Below are positions 16,506-25,443 of a DNA stretch of 35,542 nt, one piece after another. The position numbers and the translations under genes are program-made. The stretch's first letter is position 1, and the number at the start of each line of letters is the position of its first letter. Source of the DNA: Rivularia sp. MS3 (GTDB lineage: Bacteria; Cyanobacteriota; Cyanobacteriia; Cyanobacteriales; Nostocaceae); contig JAHCMI010000086.1 of NCBI GenBank assembly GCA_019192545.1, positions 1 to 35,542 of the forward strand. The letters run 5' to 3'. The notes under the pieces are model-generated. The model was not told the DNA's origin. It saw nothing but the letters and a program-made list of their open reading frames with translations, and ran no database searches.

Positions 16506-18518
16506 ATGTTAGAACAAGGTACCATCAGTATTCATACTGAGAATATTTTCCCAATTATCAAGAAATCTCTTTACTCAGATCATCAAATATTTTTGCGGGA
16601 ACTGGTATCAAACGCTGTTGATGCGATCCAAAAGCTGCAAATGGTAGCTCGCTCCGGTGAATTCTCGGGTGAAATCGGCGAGTCGGAAATTACAATTGCT
16701 GTAGACAAAGATAAGAAAACTCTTTCTATTACCGATAATGGCATCGGTATGACGGTAGAGGAAGTTAAGAAATATATCAACCAAGTTGCTTTCTCTAGCG
16801 CTGAAGAATTTGTTCAGAAGTATAAAGATGCATCAGATCGTCCAATTATCGGTCATTTTGGACTTGGTTTTTACTCCTCCTTCATGGTGGCGAAGCAGGT
16901 TGAAATCGATACTTTATCTTATAAGGAAGGAGCTACACCAGTTCACTGGAGTTGCGATGGCTCCCCCAACTTCACTTTAGAAGAATCATCTCGCACAACT
17001 CGCGGTACTACTATTATTCTTCACCTCATGGAAGAGGAAGAAGAATTTGTTGAAGAAGCACGAGTTAAAAACCTTGTTAAAACTTATTGCGATTTTATGC
17101 CAGTACCCATCAAACTGGGTGATGAAGTATTAAATCGACAAAAAGCACCTTGGCGAGAATCCCCAAGTAATTTAACTAAAGAAGATTACCTGGAATTCTA
17201 CCGTTATCTGTATCCCTTTGAGGAAGAGCCTTTATTATGGGTACATTTGAATACCGATTATCCTTTCATCATCAACGGTATTTTGTACTTCCCCAAGTTA
17301 AAACCAGACGTTGACGTTAGCAAAGGACAAACCAAACTATTCTGCAACCAAGTATTTGTTAGCGACAACTGTGAAGAAATTATTCCTCAATTCTTGTTAC
17401 CAATGCGGGGGGTAATCGATAGTACCGATATTCCCCTAAACGTATCCCGTAGTGCATTGCAAGGCGATCGCACCGTTAAAAGAATTGGCGATTACATTGC
17501 TAAAAAAGTCGGCGATAGGCTTAAACAACTGTATCGCGACGACCGCGAGCAGTACATTCATGCCTGGAAGGATTTAGCCACCTTCGTGAAATTTGGGGTA
17601 ATGAATGATGAAAAATTCAAAAAGCAAGTTGAAGACATAGTAGTTTTCCGCACTACTAAAGACTCGGAGAATACTGAATCAACAGCAAAAGCGGCTGAAA
17701 CTCCAGCAGTAGAAGTACAGTCCCAAGAAGGCGATGTATGGCAAGATGTGACTCCTGGCGGTGAAGGAGAAAACGCCGAATCTTCTCAAAAACCGGCACT
17801 GCCTTACGTAACCATCAAAGAGTACTTGGAGCGAAACAAAGAAAGTCACGAAAATCGCGTCTTCTACTGTACCGATGAAGCTTCACAAGCAGCTTACGTA
17901 GAATTACACAAAAACCAAGGATTAGAAGTCTTATATTTAGACTCCTTCATCGACACCCACTTTATTAACTTCCTCGAACGGGAATACAACGAAGTCAAAT
18001 TTACGCGGGTAGACTCCGATTTGGATAACACCCTACTAGACAAAGATAAATCCCAAGAAATCGTAGATCCAACAACCAACAAAACTCGAGGGGATACAAT
18101 CAAAGAAATATTTGAAAAAGCCCTCAACAAACCCAAACTCAACATTCGTACCGAAGCCTTAAAATCCGACAATCCCCAAGGAACACCACCAGCAATGGTG
18201 CTTTTACCAGAAATACTGCGTCGTTTGCGAGAAATGAACGCCATGATGCAGCAGCAAAACGTAGAATTTCCCGAAGAGCACGTATTATTAGTTAATACAG
18301 CCCATCCACTGATACAAAACCTAGAAAATCTCAACCAAGGTAGTATCATTCAAGATGACGGACAATCTTCCAACGCCGAAATAGTCAACTCAATTTGCCA
18401 ACACGTTTACGATTTAGCCTTGATGTCCCAAAAAGGCTTTGACGCAGACGGAATGAAATCTTTCGTAGAACGTTCTAACGAAGTACTGACTAAGCTAACA
18501 AAACAAGCAGCAAAGTGA
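16506..18518 (+). CDS. htpG: Chaperone protein HtpG (Hsp90)
   Basis: The bacterial Hsp90, a dimeric ATP-dependent cytoplasmic chaperone. The GHKL ATPase domain carries LVSNAVDAIQKL, DNGIGM at residues 77-82 and GHFGLGFYSSF. The middle domain includes NVSRSALQGDRTVKRIGDYI. A Glu/Gly-rich insert of about 45 residues (389-432), holding VWQDVTPGGEGENAES, interrupts the middle domain; HtpG proteins vary here. Length 670 is near the cyanobacterial norm. The C-terminal dimerisation region is present. There is no clear ribosome binding site and no CIRCE element in the 206 bp upstream. Its stop codon runs straight into a CAGTGAACAGTGAA short tandem repeat. rpmB follows 226 bp downstream, an order I recall from other cyanobacteria. 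Confidence 0.97.
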   Translation: MLEQGTISIHTENIFPIIKKSLYSDHQIFLRELVSNAVDAIQKLQMVARSGEFSGEIGESEITIAVDKDKKTLSITDNGIGMTVEEVKKYINQVAFSSAEEFVQKYKDASDRPIIGHFGLGFYSSFMVAKQVEIDTLSYKEGATPVHWSCDGSPNFTLEESSRTTRGTTIILHLMEEEEEFVEEARVKNLVKTYCDFMPVPIKLGDEVLNRQKAPWRESPSNLTKEDYLEFYRYLYPFEEEPLLWVHLNTDYPFIINGILYFPKLKPDVDVSKGQTKLFCNQVFVSDNCEEIIPQFLLPMRGVIDSTDIPLNVSRSALQGDRTVKRIGDYIAKKVGDRLKQLYRDDREQYIHAWKDLATFVKFGVMNDEKFKKQVEDIVVFRTTKDSENTESTAKAAETPAVEVQSQEGDVWQDVTPGGEGENAESSQKPALPYVTIKEYLERNKESHENRVFYCTDEASQAAYVELHKNQGLEVLYLDSFIDTHFINFLEREYNEVKFTRVDSDLDNTLLDKDKSQEIVDPTTNKTRGDTIKEIFEKALNKPKLNIRTEALKSDNPQGTPPAMVLLPEILRRLREMNAMMQQQNVEFPEEHVLLVNTAHPLIQNLENLNQGSIIQDDGQSSNAEIVNSICQHVYDLALMSQKGFDADGMKSFVERSNEVLTKLTKQAAK

Positions 18519-18701
18519 AACAGTGAGCAGTGAACAGTGAACAGTAAACAGTTGGGAGTTAGGAGTGAGGAGTTAGGAATTAAGAGTTAAGAGTGAGGAG
18601 TTAGGAATTAGGAATCAGGAATTAGTAAGTATAAATCTTCTTCTTGTTTCCTTTTCTCCCCCTCTTCCCCCTCTCCCCATCCCCCTTCTTCCCCTCTCTC
18701 A
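18519..18701. repeat. STRR arrays and pyrimidine tract between htpG and rpmB
   Basis: CAGTGAA heptamers (18524-18553) pass into GTTAGGAGTGAGGA/GTTAGGAATTA units (to about 18625). From about 18648 to 18701 follows a nearly pure C/T tract with CCCCCTCTTCC units, the same type as the tract inside the porin gene. Confidence 0.85.
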
Positions 18702-18744
18702 TATAAAATAGAAAACTGCATAAAAAAACAGGAGATTCATAAAT

Positions 18745-18981
18745 ATGTCCCGCAGATGTCAACTGACTGGTAAAAAAGCGAATAACGGTTATGCGGTATC
18801 TCACTCTCACCGTCGTACAAAGAAACTTCAACAAGCTAACTTGCAAAGCAAGCGCGTTTGGTGGGCTGAAGGTAATCGCTGGGTAAGACTCAAGCTTTCT
18901 ACTAAGGCAATTAAAACTTTGGAGAAGAAAGGTTTGAATGCAATGGCTAAAGAAGCTGGAATTAATCTTAATCGCGTGTAA
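18745..18981 (+). CDS. rpmB: 50S ribosomal protein L28
   Basis: A 78-residue basic protein of the large ribosomal subunit. [27 protein letters not shown] is the standard L28 N-terminus (first 15 residues are diagnostic), with [21 protein letters not shown] and KKGL following. Length and composition match cyanobacterial and chloroplast L28. AGGAG at 18730, ten bases before the ATG, is a strong ribosome binding site. A clear hairpin terminator follows at 19034. It does not carry the four-Cys zinc ribbon seen in some L28 proteins. Confidence 0.98.
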   Translation: MSRRCQLTGKKANNGYAVSHSHRRTKKLQQANLQSKRVWWAEGNRWVRLKLSTKAIKTLEKKGLNAMAKEAGINLNRV

Positions 18982-19033
18982 ATCGCAATTGCGGGTAATT
19001 CAAATATTGCCTTTCCAATTCATTAAACCTATG

Positions 19034-19070
19034 AAGCCCACATGTATTATGTATGTGGGTTTTGTTTTTT
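19034..19070 (+). terminator. Rho-independent terminator after rpmB
   Basis: AAGCCCACAT pairs with ATGTGGGTTT round a nine-base loop (core CCCACAT 19037-19043 / ATGTGGG 19053-19059), followed by TTTTGTTTTTT. It lies 53 bp after the rpmB stop. Confidence 0.85.
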
Positions 19071-19089
19071 AAATTTACTCTTGTATCTT

Positions 19090-19160
19090 GTAGGGTGCGT
19101 GACGGCTAAAATAATTTATCAAGGGTAATGAAATAACTTGCCGAATGCCGTCACGCACCA
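19090..19160. repeat. Palindromic repeat, GGTGCGTGACGGC family
   Basis: GTAGGGTGCGTGACGGC and GCCGTCACGCACC are perfectly complementary over 13 bases at the termini, round about 40 bp. It is the best-preserved member of the family in this window. GGGCTAAAGCCCAACTAC, another dispersed repeat, follows near 19184. Confidence 0.8.
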
Positions 19161-19199
19161 TTTAGCTTGTTAGCACAAGGAAGGGCTAAAGCCCAACTA

Positions 19200-19706
19200 C
19201 AAACTCATCATTTTTTATGTCGCCATATTTTTCCCTAGCTGATAACTTTACCCTTCCAAGTGGGTACTATAAATTTAGTCTGCTAATAACAACTTCATAA
19301 AGTTGTGTTGAGCTAATACTTAATTCAGTGAAAAATACGCAAAAATTTCATGAAGCTATGGCTTTATTTTTCTTTGTCGGCTATAAATTAAATAATTCAG
19401 ATAATATTTTTCTTGACCGGAAAAACATAAAAAATTTACAAATTTAAAATAGCACTTTTGTTTAGTTAGTGAAATTTTATGATTATGGCTGCTGCCAACC
19501 AAAAATTATTTCGGTTGGCAATGTTTATATATCATATATTTTGCTAAATATGAAGCAGTAGCAGTCAGCTTGCAGTGTTGCATTAGAGAGTAGTTAACAA
19601 GCCAATTTTAGCCTGAAATTAATAGGCATTATTTTCCATATTTATAAAACGTTTAAAGCAATTTAATTTCAAAACTCAGATTACAACTCTTGATAGGAAA
19701 GTAGCT
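19200..19706 (+). promoter_or_regulatory. Long AT-rich leader upstream of hpsA
   Basis: About 500 bp without a gene, unlike the short spacers inside the locus, so it probably holds the hpsA promoter and a long leader. Visible signals: TGGGTACTATAAATT at 19261; a perfect 8-bp inverted repeat TGCCAACC-N12-GGTTGGCA at 19493-19520, about 190 bp before the ATG; and AGGA at 19695, eight bases before the hpsA start. Confidence 0.5.
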
Positions 19707-22700
19707 ATGAAAAATCGTAAGTTAGTCAGGGCATTTCAAAACTTTTACCAGCAGTTTCAGCGTAAACCTCCATCTACTGTAAAAGAACAAAGTTTATGGC
19801 TTTTACGAAGTTTTATAGTTACTAAAAAACGACCGGATTGGGTAAATGCTGGTTTTGTATTGCCTACAGTAGCAATGGTTTCGCTGGTAGTTGTATTGCT
19901 GACTGTGGCAATTTTGTTTCGCTCGTTTGAACGTTCCAAGAATGCAAGTAATGTCAGAGTCAATCAAGCTGTTTTAAATGCTGCAACTCCGGCAATTGAT
20001 AGAGCTAGAGCGAAGATTGATAAATTATTTACCGACCCGACTTTACCACGTGCGACTCCATCAGATAGTTCTCTTGATAATGCTTTCACCAAAAATCTTT
20101 CCAACTATACTTTCGGTGATGAAACTCCTTTAGCAGTTCGCTACGACATTAATAAAAACAAAACTATAAACGCTAATGCAACTTCTTTAGAAGATAAAGA
20201 AGTTGCGAATACCGCATGGAGATTTCCCGTTGATACTGACAATAACGGCAAATATGATAGCTTTACGCTTTATGGGGTTTTCTTTCGCAGCCCCAGCCGT
20301 AGTGATGATGGTAAATTTAACCGCGCTCGTTCTCCTTTAGAAGCTAGAACGCCACCGATGGATGATGGTTCTTTGGGTGGACTTTGTGCGGCAGCTAGAG
20401 GTACTAGTTTCAGTTTAATTGGTGATTCTGGCTGGTATAAATCGGGAGGAAACCTCAAAAAAAGCTTCTTTGTTTATGCTACTACCGTACCAATTACGGA
20501 TAAGAATCCTAACAAGTATGGTAGTAATTACGAAACATACAAAGGAAATCAAGGCTTTTCTGCTATAGAATTTCAGCAAGACCAAGAAAGGGTGCCGGTT
20601 ATTAACAATGCGGTAGTTTATGAAGATGATTTAGAAATAACCCCTGGTGCTGGATTGAGTCTAAACGGAAGAGTATTTACTAATAGTAATTTGCTGACGG
20701 CGACAATTTGGGACCCAATTCGTTTGTACCAAGTCAGCAGTCCTAAATCGTGTTTTTACCAAGCAGAAAATAGCAAAATTATTGTTGGTGGTAATCTTGC
20801 TTACGGTCGTATTTTTGGCTCAAATCGAAGAAGTGCTGTTCGAGTAGATTTATTTAAACCCGGAGCCGAAGGCACTTTTGCAAAAATTGACGATAAAACT
20901 AGATCGGTTAATAATTCTTCTGCCGATACAGCCTATAACGCTCAAGCTTATGCTCAAAGAATTAATTTACAGGTTGAAAGGGCGCTTCAGGTAACTGCTA
21001 GGCCTGATGATTACAGTCGAGATCCGCAGGAAGTACAGGAAAACATTAAAGCTAAACTCGAAGATTCCACCAGAGAAGTTGAAGATGTACGTAGAGAAGA
21101 ACTAGAAGCTTACTTTAAAAAGCGTACTCGTAAAGTTCCTTTTAGAGACCCAGTTCAAGAACCTACAACCGTTACTCTTCAAGGTTTAGGAACTGACTTA
21201 TTAAGAGGTCCAGATAGATGGATTTATCCTTTTTCCCTAACTAACAACAGTGCAAGTTATACCGGACTAAACCTTCAACTTAATAGATTACCTGCTACAG
21301 AGCCGAATAAACTCAAGGAAGTTAATAAAGAAGAAGAAAAATACCTCGGCGATCGCATCATACTCGGAAATAATTTACCGGCTCTATGGTACGACCCACA
21401 ATCGAAAAACTTCGTAGGTAAAGAAACTCGTCAAACCGTTTTACCAAAATCCAACGGTACAACCTGGACTGATTACGATGACGAAGAAACTAAATACCGC
21501 TACCGCAATACTCAAATCCAGCAATTAATTAGTCTCGAAGGTGCTACCAAGCGCAACGACTTCTTTGAACAAAAAGCCGCAGAGCCGCCAAAAAATCCCC
21601 TCGATAACGTTGGCGGAATGCGTGTAGTCACCGGAGCAGGTATTTATGTTGATGGTGTGACATTTAACAGAGATCCAAATCCTGATAATTCTTTACCGGT
21701 TCCAGGTTGGGATACAAACTTTGTCGATCCAACTAATAGAGACGTAAATAGAGTTTGGGTTAACAGTCTTAACTTCGCGGGTTTAGCACCGATAATTACT
21801 TGGCCCGATTCCATGCCAATGGGTAACCCTAACGATGCTGCATCTAGGGGTGATTTGTTAATGAGAGCAACTGCTGTTTATCACTACAAAGATAATAATG
21901 GTGAAAATCAGACACCAATTGCTTGCGTCAGCAGCTACTACGACCCAACAAACTCAACTACAGCCCAAAATAATCCTACTGTGAGAAGATTTTGGTCAAA
22001 TCCTGACGCTGCTCCAGGAGGTAATGGCAAATCGAATAATGGTATTACTTATACTTCTTACAGTGGTTCTAGAGCATCTGCGATTGCTAGAAACAGAAGA
22101 CAGCTAGACGCTCAAGCCAGACTGGTATTTCCCAACGGGCGGTTTGCGAACGAACCTTTAAGAGACGCGATGCTAAATGTTCGCACTCGCCAACCTCTGA
22201 CAATGGCTGATAACTCCGCAATCGATGCCGCAGTATGTGCGATTGAAATTCTCAACGGTAGGATAAGACCTAATGCAAGCAAGGTACCTCACGGAACCTT
22301 TTACGAAAAAGCCTTCTTAGATGCAAGACAAATCAAATCAATCGAAAACACGCCGAATACAGCCGACCCAGATATAGATCCGACTTACACAGGTACCTTA
22401 GAACAGCGTCAACCTTTAGAAGTCCGCGTTACAGCTATAGATTTAGACCAACTGCGTCAAAAACGTATTGGTAGTGCTTCCCCCACCAGAGAATATCTAC
22501 TGCCAAACAGTGGCATTATTTACGCTACCCGCGATGATGCTCTCTTGGATATGAGCGATGAACCCGGTACAGGTCAAAATAACGAAAGAATTCAAACCCG
22601 AAATATCGGTAGAAGAAAGCTAATTAGTCCAACAGACTACAAAGTTGACCCAACTCGTCGTCCCAACGGCATTATGTTAATTAATGGTTCCCGTTTAGAC

Positions 22701-24440
22701 CGCGAGGCAAACTATAGAGACGAAGAAAAGGGGTTGATTTTAGCAACTAATGTTCCTGCCTATATTAGAGGTGATTTTAATCTGCACGCTAAAGGAGGCA
22801 GCGCCAGTCAACCGGTTGAGGAATTTCAAGAAGACTTGAGAAACAAAGACGGAAAAATTGATTGGAGTAAATTCTACAAACGCTCCAGACTTGACGATAA
22901 CTTCGCTTGTCGTAAAAATGACCCGAGGCTGCCAGCAAACAAATGTACTCAAGGAGATAGCTGGCGACCGGCAACGGTTATAGCAGATGCAGTTACGGTT
23001 CTATCTGATAATTTCCGTTATGGTTTCCGTAATGAAGGAGACTACGACCTGAGAAATAATGCAGGTAATGTTAGTACAGTTCGTAGACAACTAGGTTTCT
23101 TTGAAAATAACTTCCTTACTAGCGCCAATTGGTTCGAGGAAAATGGTATTGATAGAGGCTTTCCTAAAAATCAGGGTAGTTCCTATGTCAACAACTTTGT
23201 CACTCCAATACAGCGACGAGTAATATTCAATGAATACTTGATGGAAATTTGTACAAAAATTCCCGTTTATACCTGTACTGCTAGTGACTGGTCTGTTGAT
23301 GGTGATAAAGCAAAAGCTACAGATCAAATCGGACAAAGCTACGATCTCGATAGTACGCACACAGCGGGTACAACAGTTGATCTAGCTTACGACTCTAATG
23401 TGAATGACCAAGATCCAGAATTACGGCGCTTTGCTCGTCGAGTCGCTTTTGCTCGTGATGCTAACGGTAATCTCATACTGGATGACCGAGATCAACCAAT
23501 TCCTTTAGGAATTGATGACACAGGTAATATCCAAGCATTTCCAAGAAATTCAGTTGCTGCACAACCTGCTTGGGTTGTTGGTTTACCTAGAATACTACCA
23601 AATAAATATGCTTTATGGTTCCGAACAACGGAAAGAACAAACGCTTTACCTGAAGAACGGGACACTAACTATGGTAATGAAAGACATCTCTTTTACCAAA
23701 CAATAGACGATGGAGCATTAACTGGAAATAATCCAAACGAACAACCACTTTTAGTACCAGTGCTGCAAATTCATATGCCAGACGATATCTGGCAGAGAAA
23801 CCCTGGACCAGATAGAGATACACTGCCTACTAACATTAACCAAAGAGGTGATGTTCGGAATAGGAACTGGTTGCAACGAGCTGATGCTGACGGTACAACC
23901 ACGAATTTAATCATAGCTGGCGGCGATACTCCTGCTAGTCGAACTGAAACTAATGGTGGTTTGGAAAACTTTATCCGTTACTTAGAGCAGTGGAGACCAA
24001 ATCCTAATGGTTCTCAGTATAACCACAATCTAAGTGGTTCAATTATCCAGTACAAGCGTAGCGCTTATGCCAGTGCCCCTTGGCAAGTTTTGCAAGCTGG
24101 AGGTAGGAGTATTTTTGGTAATGATTACCCCCTACTGTATAGAACTCCCACGAGTGGAGGAAGAACACCATTTTATACACCGCCTTCACGTCAATGGGGT
24201 TTTGATGTTGGTTTGCTTTCTCAACTTCCTGACTTGTTTGCTCAAACCTTTACTTTACCACCTACAACTCAACCTAACGAATTCTTTAGAGAAGTTAGTC
24301 GGGACGATCAATGGGTTAAAACATTACTTTGTGCAAAAACCGTAAATATCAATAGAGGTCAGATTCAAGTGACTAGAAACAATGCAGTATCTGACAATCA
24401 ACGTCCAACTGAATTCTGTAAAGAAAAAACAGGTGGGTAA
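19707..24440 (+). CDS. hpsA: Hormogonium polysaccharide biosynthesis protein HpsA
   Basis: A 1577-residue protein, the first gene of the hps locus, which in Nostoc punctiforme is needed for hormogonium polysaccharide and gliding. After about 49 mostly basic residues comes GFVLPTVAMVSLVVVLLTVA (49-68), a single membrane helix with positive residues before it, so the rest should lie outside the inner membrane. The helix and the following AVLNAATPAIDRARAKIDKL resemble PilX/GspK-type pseudopilin N-termini, including a Gly-Phe possible cleavage site at 49/50 without Glu at +5. The remainder is a large Asn/Asp/Thr-rich, beta-looking region with no domain I recognise. It has ten cysteines, all past the helix, which suggests disulphides. 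AGGA eight bases upstream supports the ATG. Identification rests on N-terminus, size and context; the biochemical role is unknown. Confidence 0.88.
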   Translation: MKNRKLVRAFQNFYQQFQRKPPSTVKEQSLWLLRSFIVTKKRPDWVNAGFVLPTVAMVSLVVVLLTVAILFRSFERSKNASNVRVNQAVLNAATPAIDRARAKIDKLFTDPTLPRATPSDSSLDNAFTKNLSNYTFGDETPLAVRYDINKNKTINANATSLEDKEVANTAWRFPVDTDNNGKYDSFTLYGVFFRSPSRSDDGKFNRARSPLEARTPPMDDGSLGGLCAAARGTSFSLIGDSGWYKSGGNLKKSFFVYATTVPITDKNPNKYGSNYETYKGNQGFSAIEFQQDQERVPVINNAVVYEDDLEITPGAGLSLNGRVFTNSNLLTATIWDPIRLYQVSSPKSCFYQAENSKIIVGGNLAYGRIFGSNRRSAVRVDLFKPGAEGTFAKIDDKTRSVNNSSADTAYNAQAYAQRINLQVERALQVTARPDDYSRDPQEVQENIKAKLEDSTREVEDVRREELEAYFKKRTRKVPFRDPVQEPTTVTLQGLGTDLLRGPDRWIYPFSLTNNSASYTGLNLQLNRLPATEPNKLKEVNKEEEKYLGDRIILGNNLPALWYDPQSKNFVGKETRQTVLPKSNGTTWTDYDDEETKYRYRNTQIQQLISLEGATKRNDFFEQKAAEPPKNPLDNVGGMRVVTGAGIYVDGVTFNRDPNPDNSLPVPGWDTNFVDPTNRDVNRVWVNSLNFAGLAPIITWPDSMPMGNPNDAASRGDLLMRATAVYHYKDNNGENQTPIACVSSYYDPTNSTTAQNNPTVRRFWSNPDAAPGGNGKSNNGITYTSYSGSRASAIARNRRQLDAQARLVFPNGRFANEPLRDAMLNVRTRQPLTMADNSAIDAAVCAIEILNGRIRPNASKVPHGTFYEKAFLDARQIKSIENTPNTADPDIDPTYTGTLEQRQPLEVRVTAIDLDQLRQKRIGSASPTREYLLPNSGIIYATRDDALLDMSDEPGTGQNNERIQTRNIGRRKLISPTDYKVDPTRRPNGIMLINGSRLDREANYRDEEKGLILATNVPAYIRGDFNLHAKGGSASQPVEEFQEDLRNKDGKIDWSKFYKRSRLDDNFACRKNDPRLPANKCTQGDSWRPATVIADAVTVLSDNFRYGFRNEGDYDLRNNAGNVSTVRRQLGFFENNFLTSANWFEENGIDRGFPKNQGSSYVNNFVTPIQRRVIFNEYLMEICTKIPVYTCTASDWSVDGDKAKATDQIGQSYDLDSTHTAGTTVDLAYDSNVNDQDPELRRFARRVAFARDANGNLILDDRDQPIPLGIDDTGNIQAFPRNSVAAQPAWVVGLPRILPNKYALWFRTTERTNALPEERDTNYGNERHLFYQTIDDGALTGNNPNEQPLLVPVLQIHMPDDIWQRNPGPDRDTLPTNINQRGDVRNRNWLQRADADGTTTNLIIAGGDTPASRTETNGGLENFIRYLEQWRPNPNGSQYNHNLSGSIIQYKRSAYASAPWQVLQAGGRSIFGNDYPLLYRTPTSGGRTPFYTPPSRQWGFDVGLLSQLPDLFAQTFTLPPTTQPNEFFREVSRDDQWVKTLLCAKTVNINRGQIQVTRNNAVSDNQRPTEFCKEKTGG

Positions 24441-24474
24441 ATAAATATCTTTATTTTCTAGGGAAGAAATGAAC

Positions 24475-24565
24475 AGGACTTACACACTCGCCATGATTTT
24501 CCAAGGCTTGGGATTGCAACATAAAATCAGAAAAACAATAGTTAAGTTACCCATGCGTAAGTCCT
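24475..24565. mobile_element. MITE-like element, AGGACTTACGCA termini (first)
   Basis: A 91-bp segment from AGGACTTACACA to TGCGTAAGTCCT; the 12-bp termini are inverted repeats with one mismatch. No coding capacity. It lies 35 bp after the hpsA stop. Confidence 0.75.
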
Positions 24566-24600
24566 AATGAAATTAAACGCAATTAGTTATTTATCTTGAG

Positions 24601-24693
24601 TAGGACTTACGCAAGCCCCCAAATCAGCGGGGGTTGGGGGGTTCTTAAATGTCTGGAACACGCTCCGTTACCGTTGCCGTTGCGTAAGTCCTA
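24601..24693. mobile_element. MITE-like element, TAGGACTTACGCAA termini (second)
   Basis: A 93-bp segment with perfect 14-bp terminal inverted repeats, TAGGACTTACGCAA and TTGCGTAAGTCCTA. Its interior (CCCCCAAATCAGCGGGGGTT) can form a hairpin. Interior sequence differs from the neighbouring element, so the two are related by their ends only. It ends 39 bp before hpsB. Confidence 0.85.
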
Positions 24694-24732
24694 TTGAGTC
24701 AAAAATTGAGTTAAGAAACCAAAATCTAAATT

Positions 24733-25419
24733 ATGCTCAAACGTCAACTACAGAGAATATATTCCAAACAGCATCAAGCAGGTTTCACAATCATTGAGTC
24801 GTTAGTAGCAGTGATTATACTTGGTATTTTAATGACTGCGATCGCTCCGACAATTGTAATTTCAACTGCGACGCGAGTTCAATCCAGACGTGTGGAATTA
24901 GCGACACAAGCAGCCAGAGCTTATATTGACGGCGTAAATTCCGGAAATATTCCCGCACCACCGATTTCAAGAACAAATAATGTCAAAGCTCCTAAGACAG
25001 GTTTAAGTTGCAAAGCAAATGACCTTAAAAGAAGTAATGGTTACTGTTCTTCACCGAAAGAAACATCTTATAGAGTTTTTTGTGTTGATGGTACTGGCGA
25101 TGGAGCATGTAGCAAAACTGAATCCAAAGATTTAATTGTGCAGGCATTTGGTTTCAATCAAAATTCAACAGATGCCGGTGATGGCTATAGAATGGGCGTT
25201 CGAGTCTACCGAGCAGATGCTTTTGAAGATAATAAAAACTTGGTCAAAAGTGAAGGAGATAAAAAAGCAACGCAATCAACTTTTACTGGTGGACTTGGTA
25301 AACGTAAAGCTCCTTTAGTTGAGATGGTAACAGAAGTTTCTAACCAACAAACTAATTTTCAAAATTTTTGCACTCGTTTAAACAACAATACCAATCAAAA
25401 TTCTACCTGTAACAATTAA
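24733..25419 (+). CDS. hpsB: Pseudopilin HpsB (GspI/PilV-like)
   Basis: A 228-residue type IV pilin-like protein. GFTIIESLVAVIILGILMTA (17-36) is a textbook class III signal: prepilin peptidase would cut between Gly17 and Phe18, leaving Glu at +5 and a hydrophobic helix. The mature globular part is basic and Asn-rich and carries six cysteines, all past the helix, ending in a Cys-rich C-terminus with FCTRLNNN. Together with HpsC and HpsD it belongs to the hps pseudopilins required for hormogonium polysaccharide export and motility in Nostoc punctiforme. Two MITE-like elements separate it from hpsA, whereas hpsC follows after only 24 bp. No ribosome binding site is obvious. Confidence 0.88.
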   Translation: MLKRQLQRIYSKQHQAGFTIIESLVAVIILGILMTAIAPTIVISTATRVQSRRVELATQAARAYIDGVNSGNIPAPPISRTNNVKAPKTGLSCKANDLKRSNGYCSSPKETSYRVFCVDGTGDGACSKTESKDLIVQAFGFNQNSTDAGDGYRMGVRVYRADAFEDNKNLVKSEGDKKATQSTFTGGLGKRKAPLVEMVTEVSNQQTNFQNFCTRLNNNTNQNSTCNN

Positions 25420-25443
25420 AGTGGTTTAAAGGAACAATATACA

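Noticed and set aside
17894-18349. Minus-strand 151-codon open frame inside htpG
   Set aside because: Antisense shadow of a strongly conserved Hsp90 coding region; composition is what the reverse strand would give.
24475-24693. Full insertion sequence between hpsA and hpsB
   Set aside because: Elements are under 100 bp with no transposase frame; only non-autonomous MITE-like status is supported.
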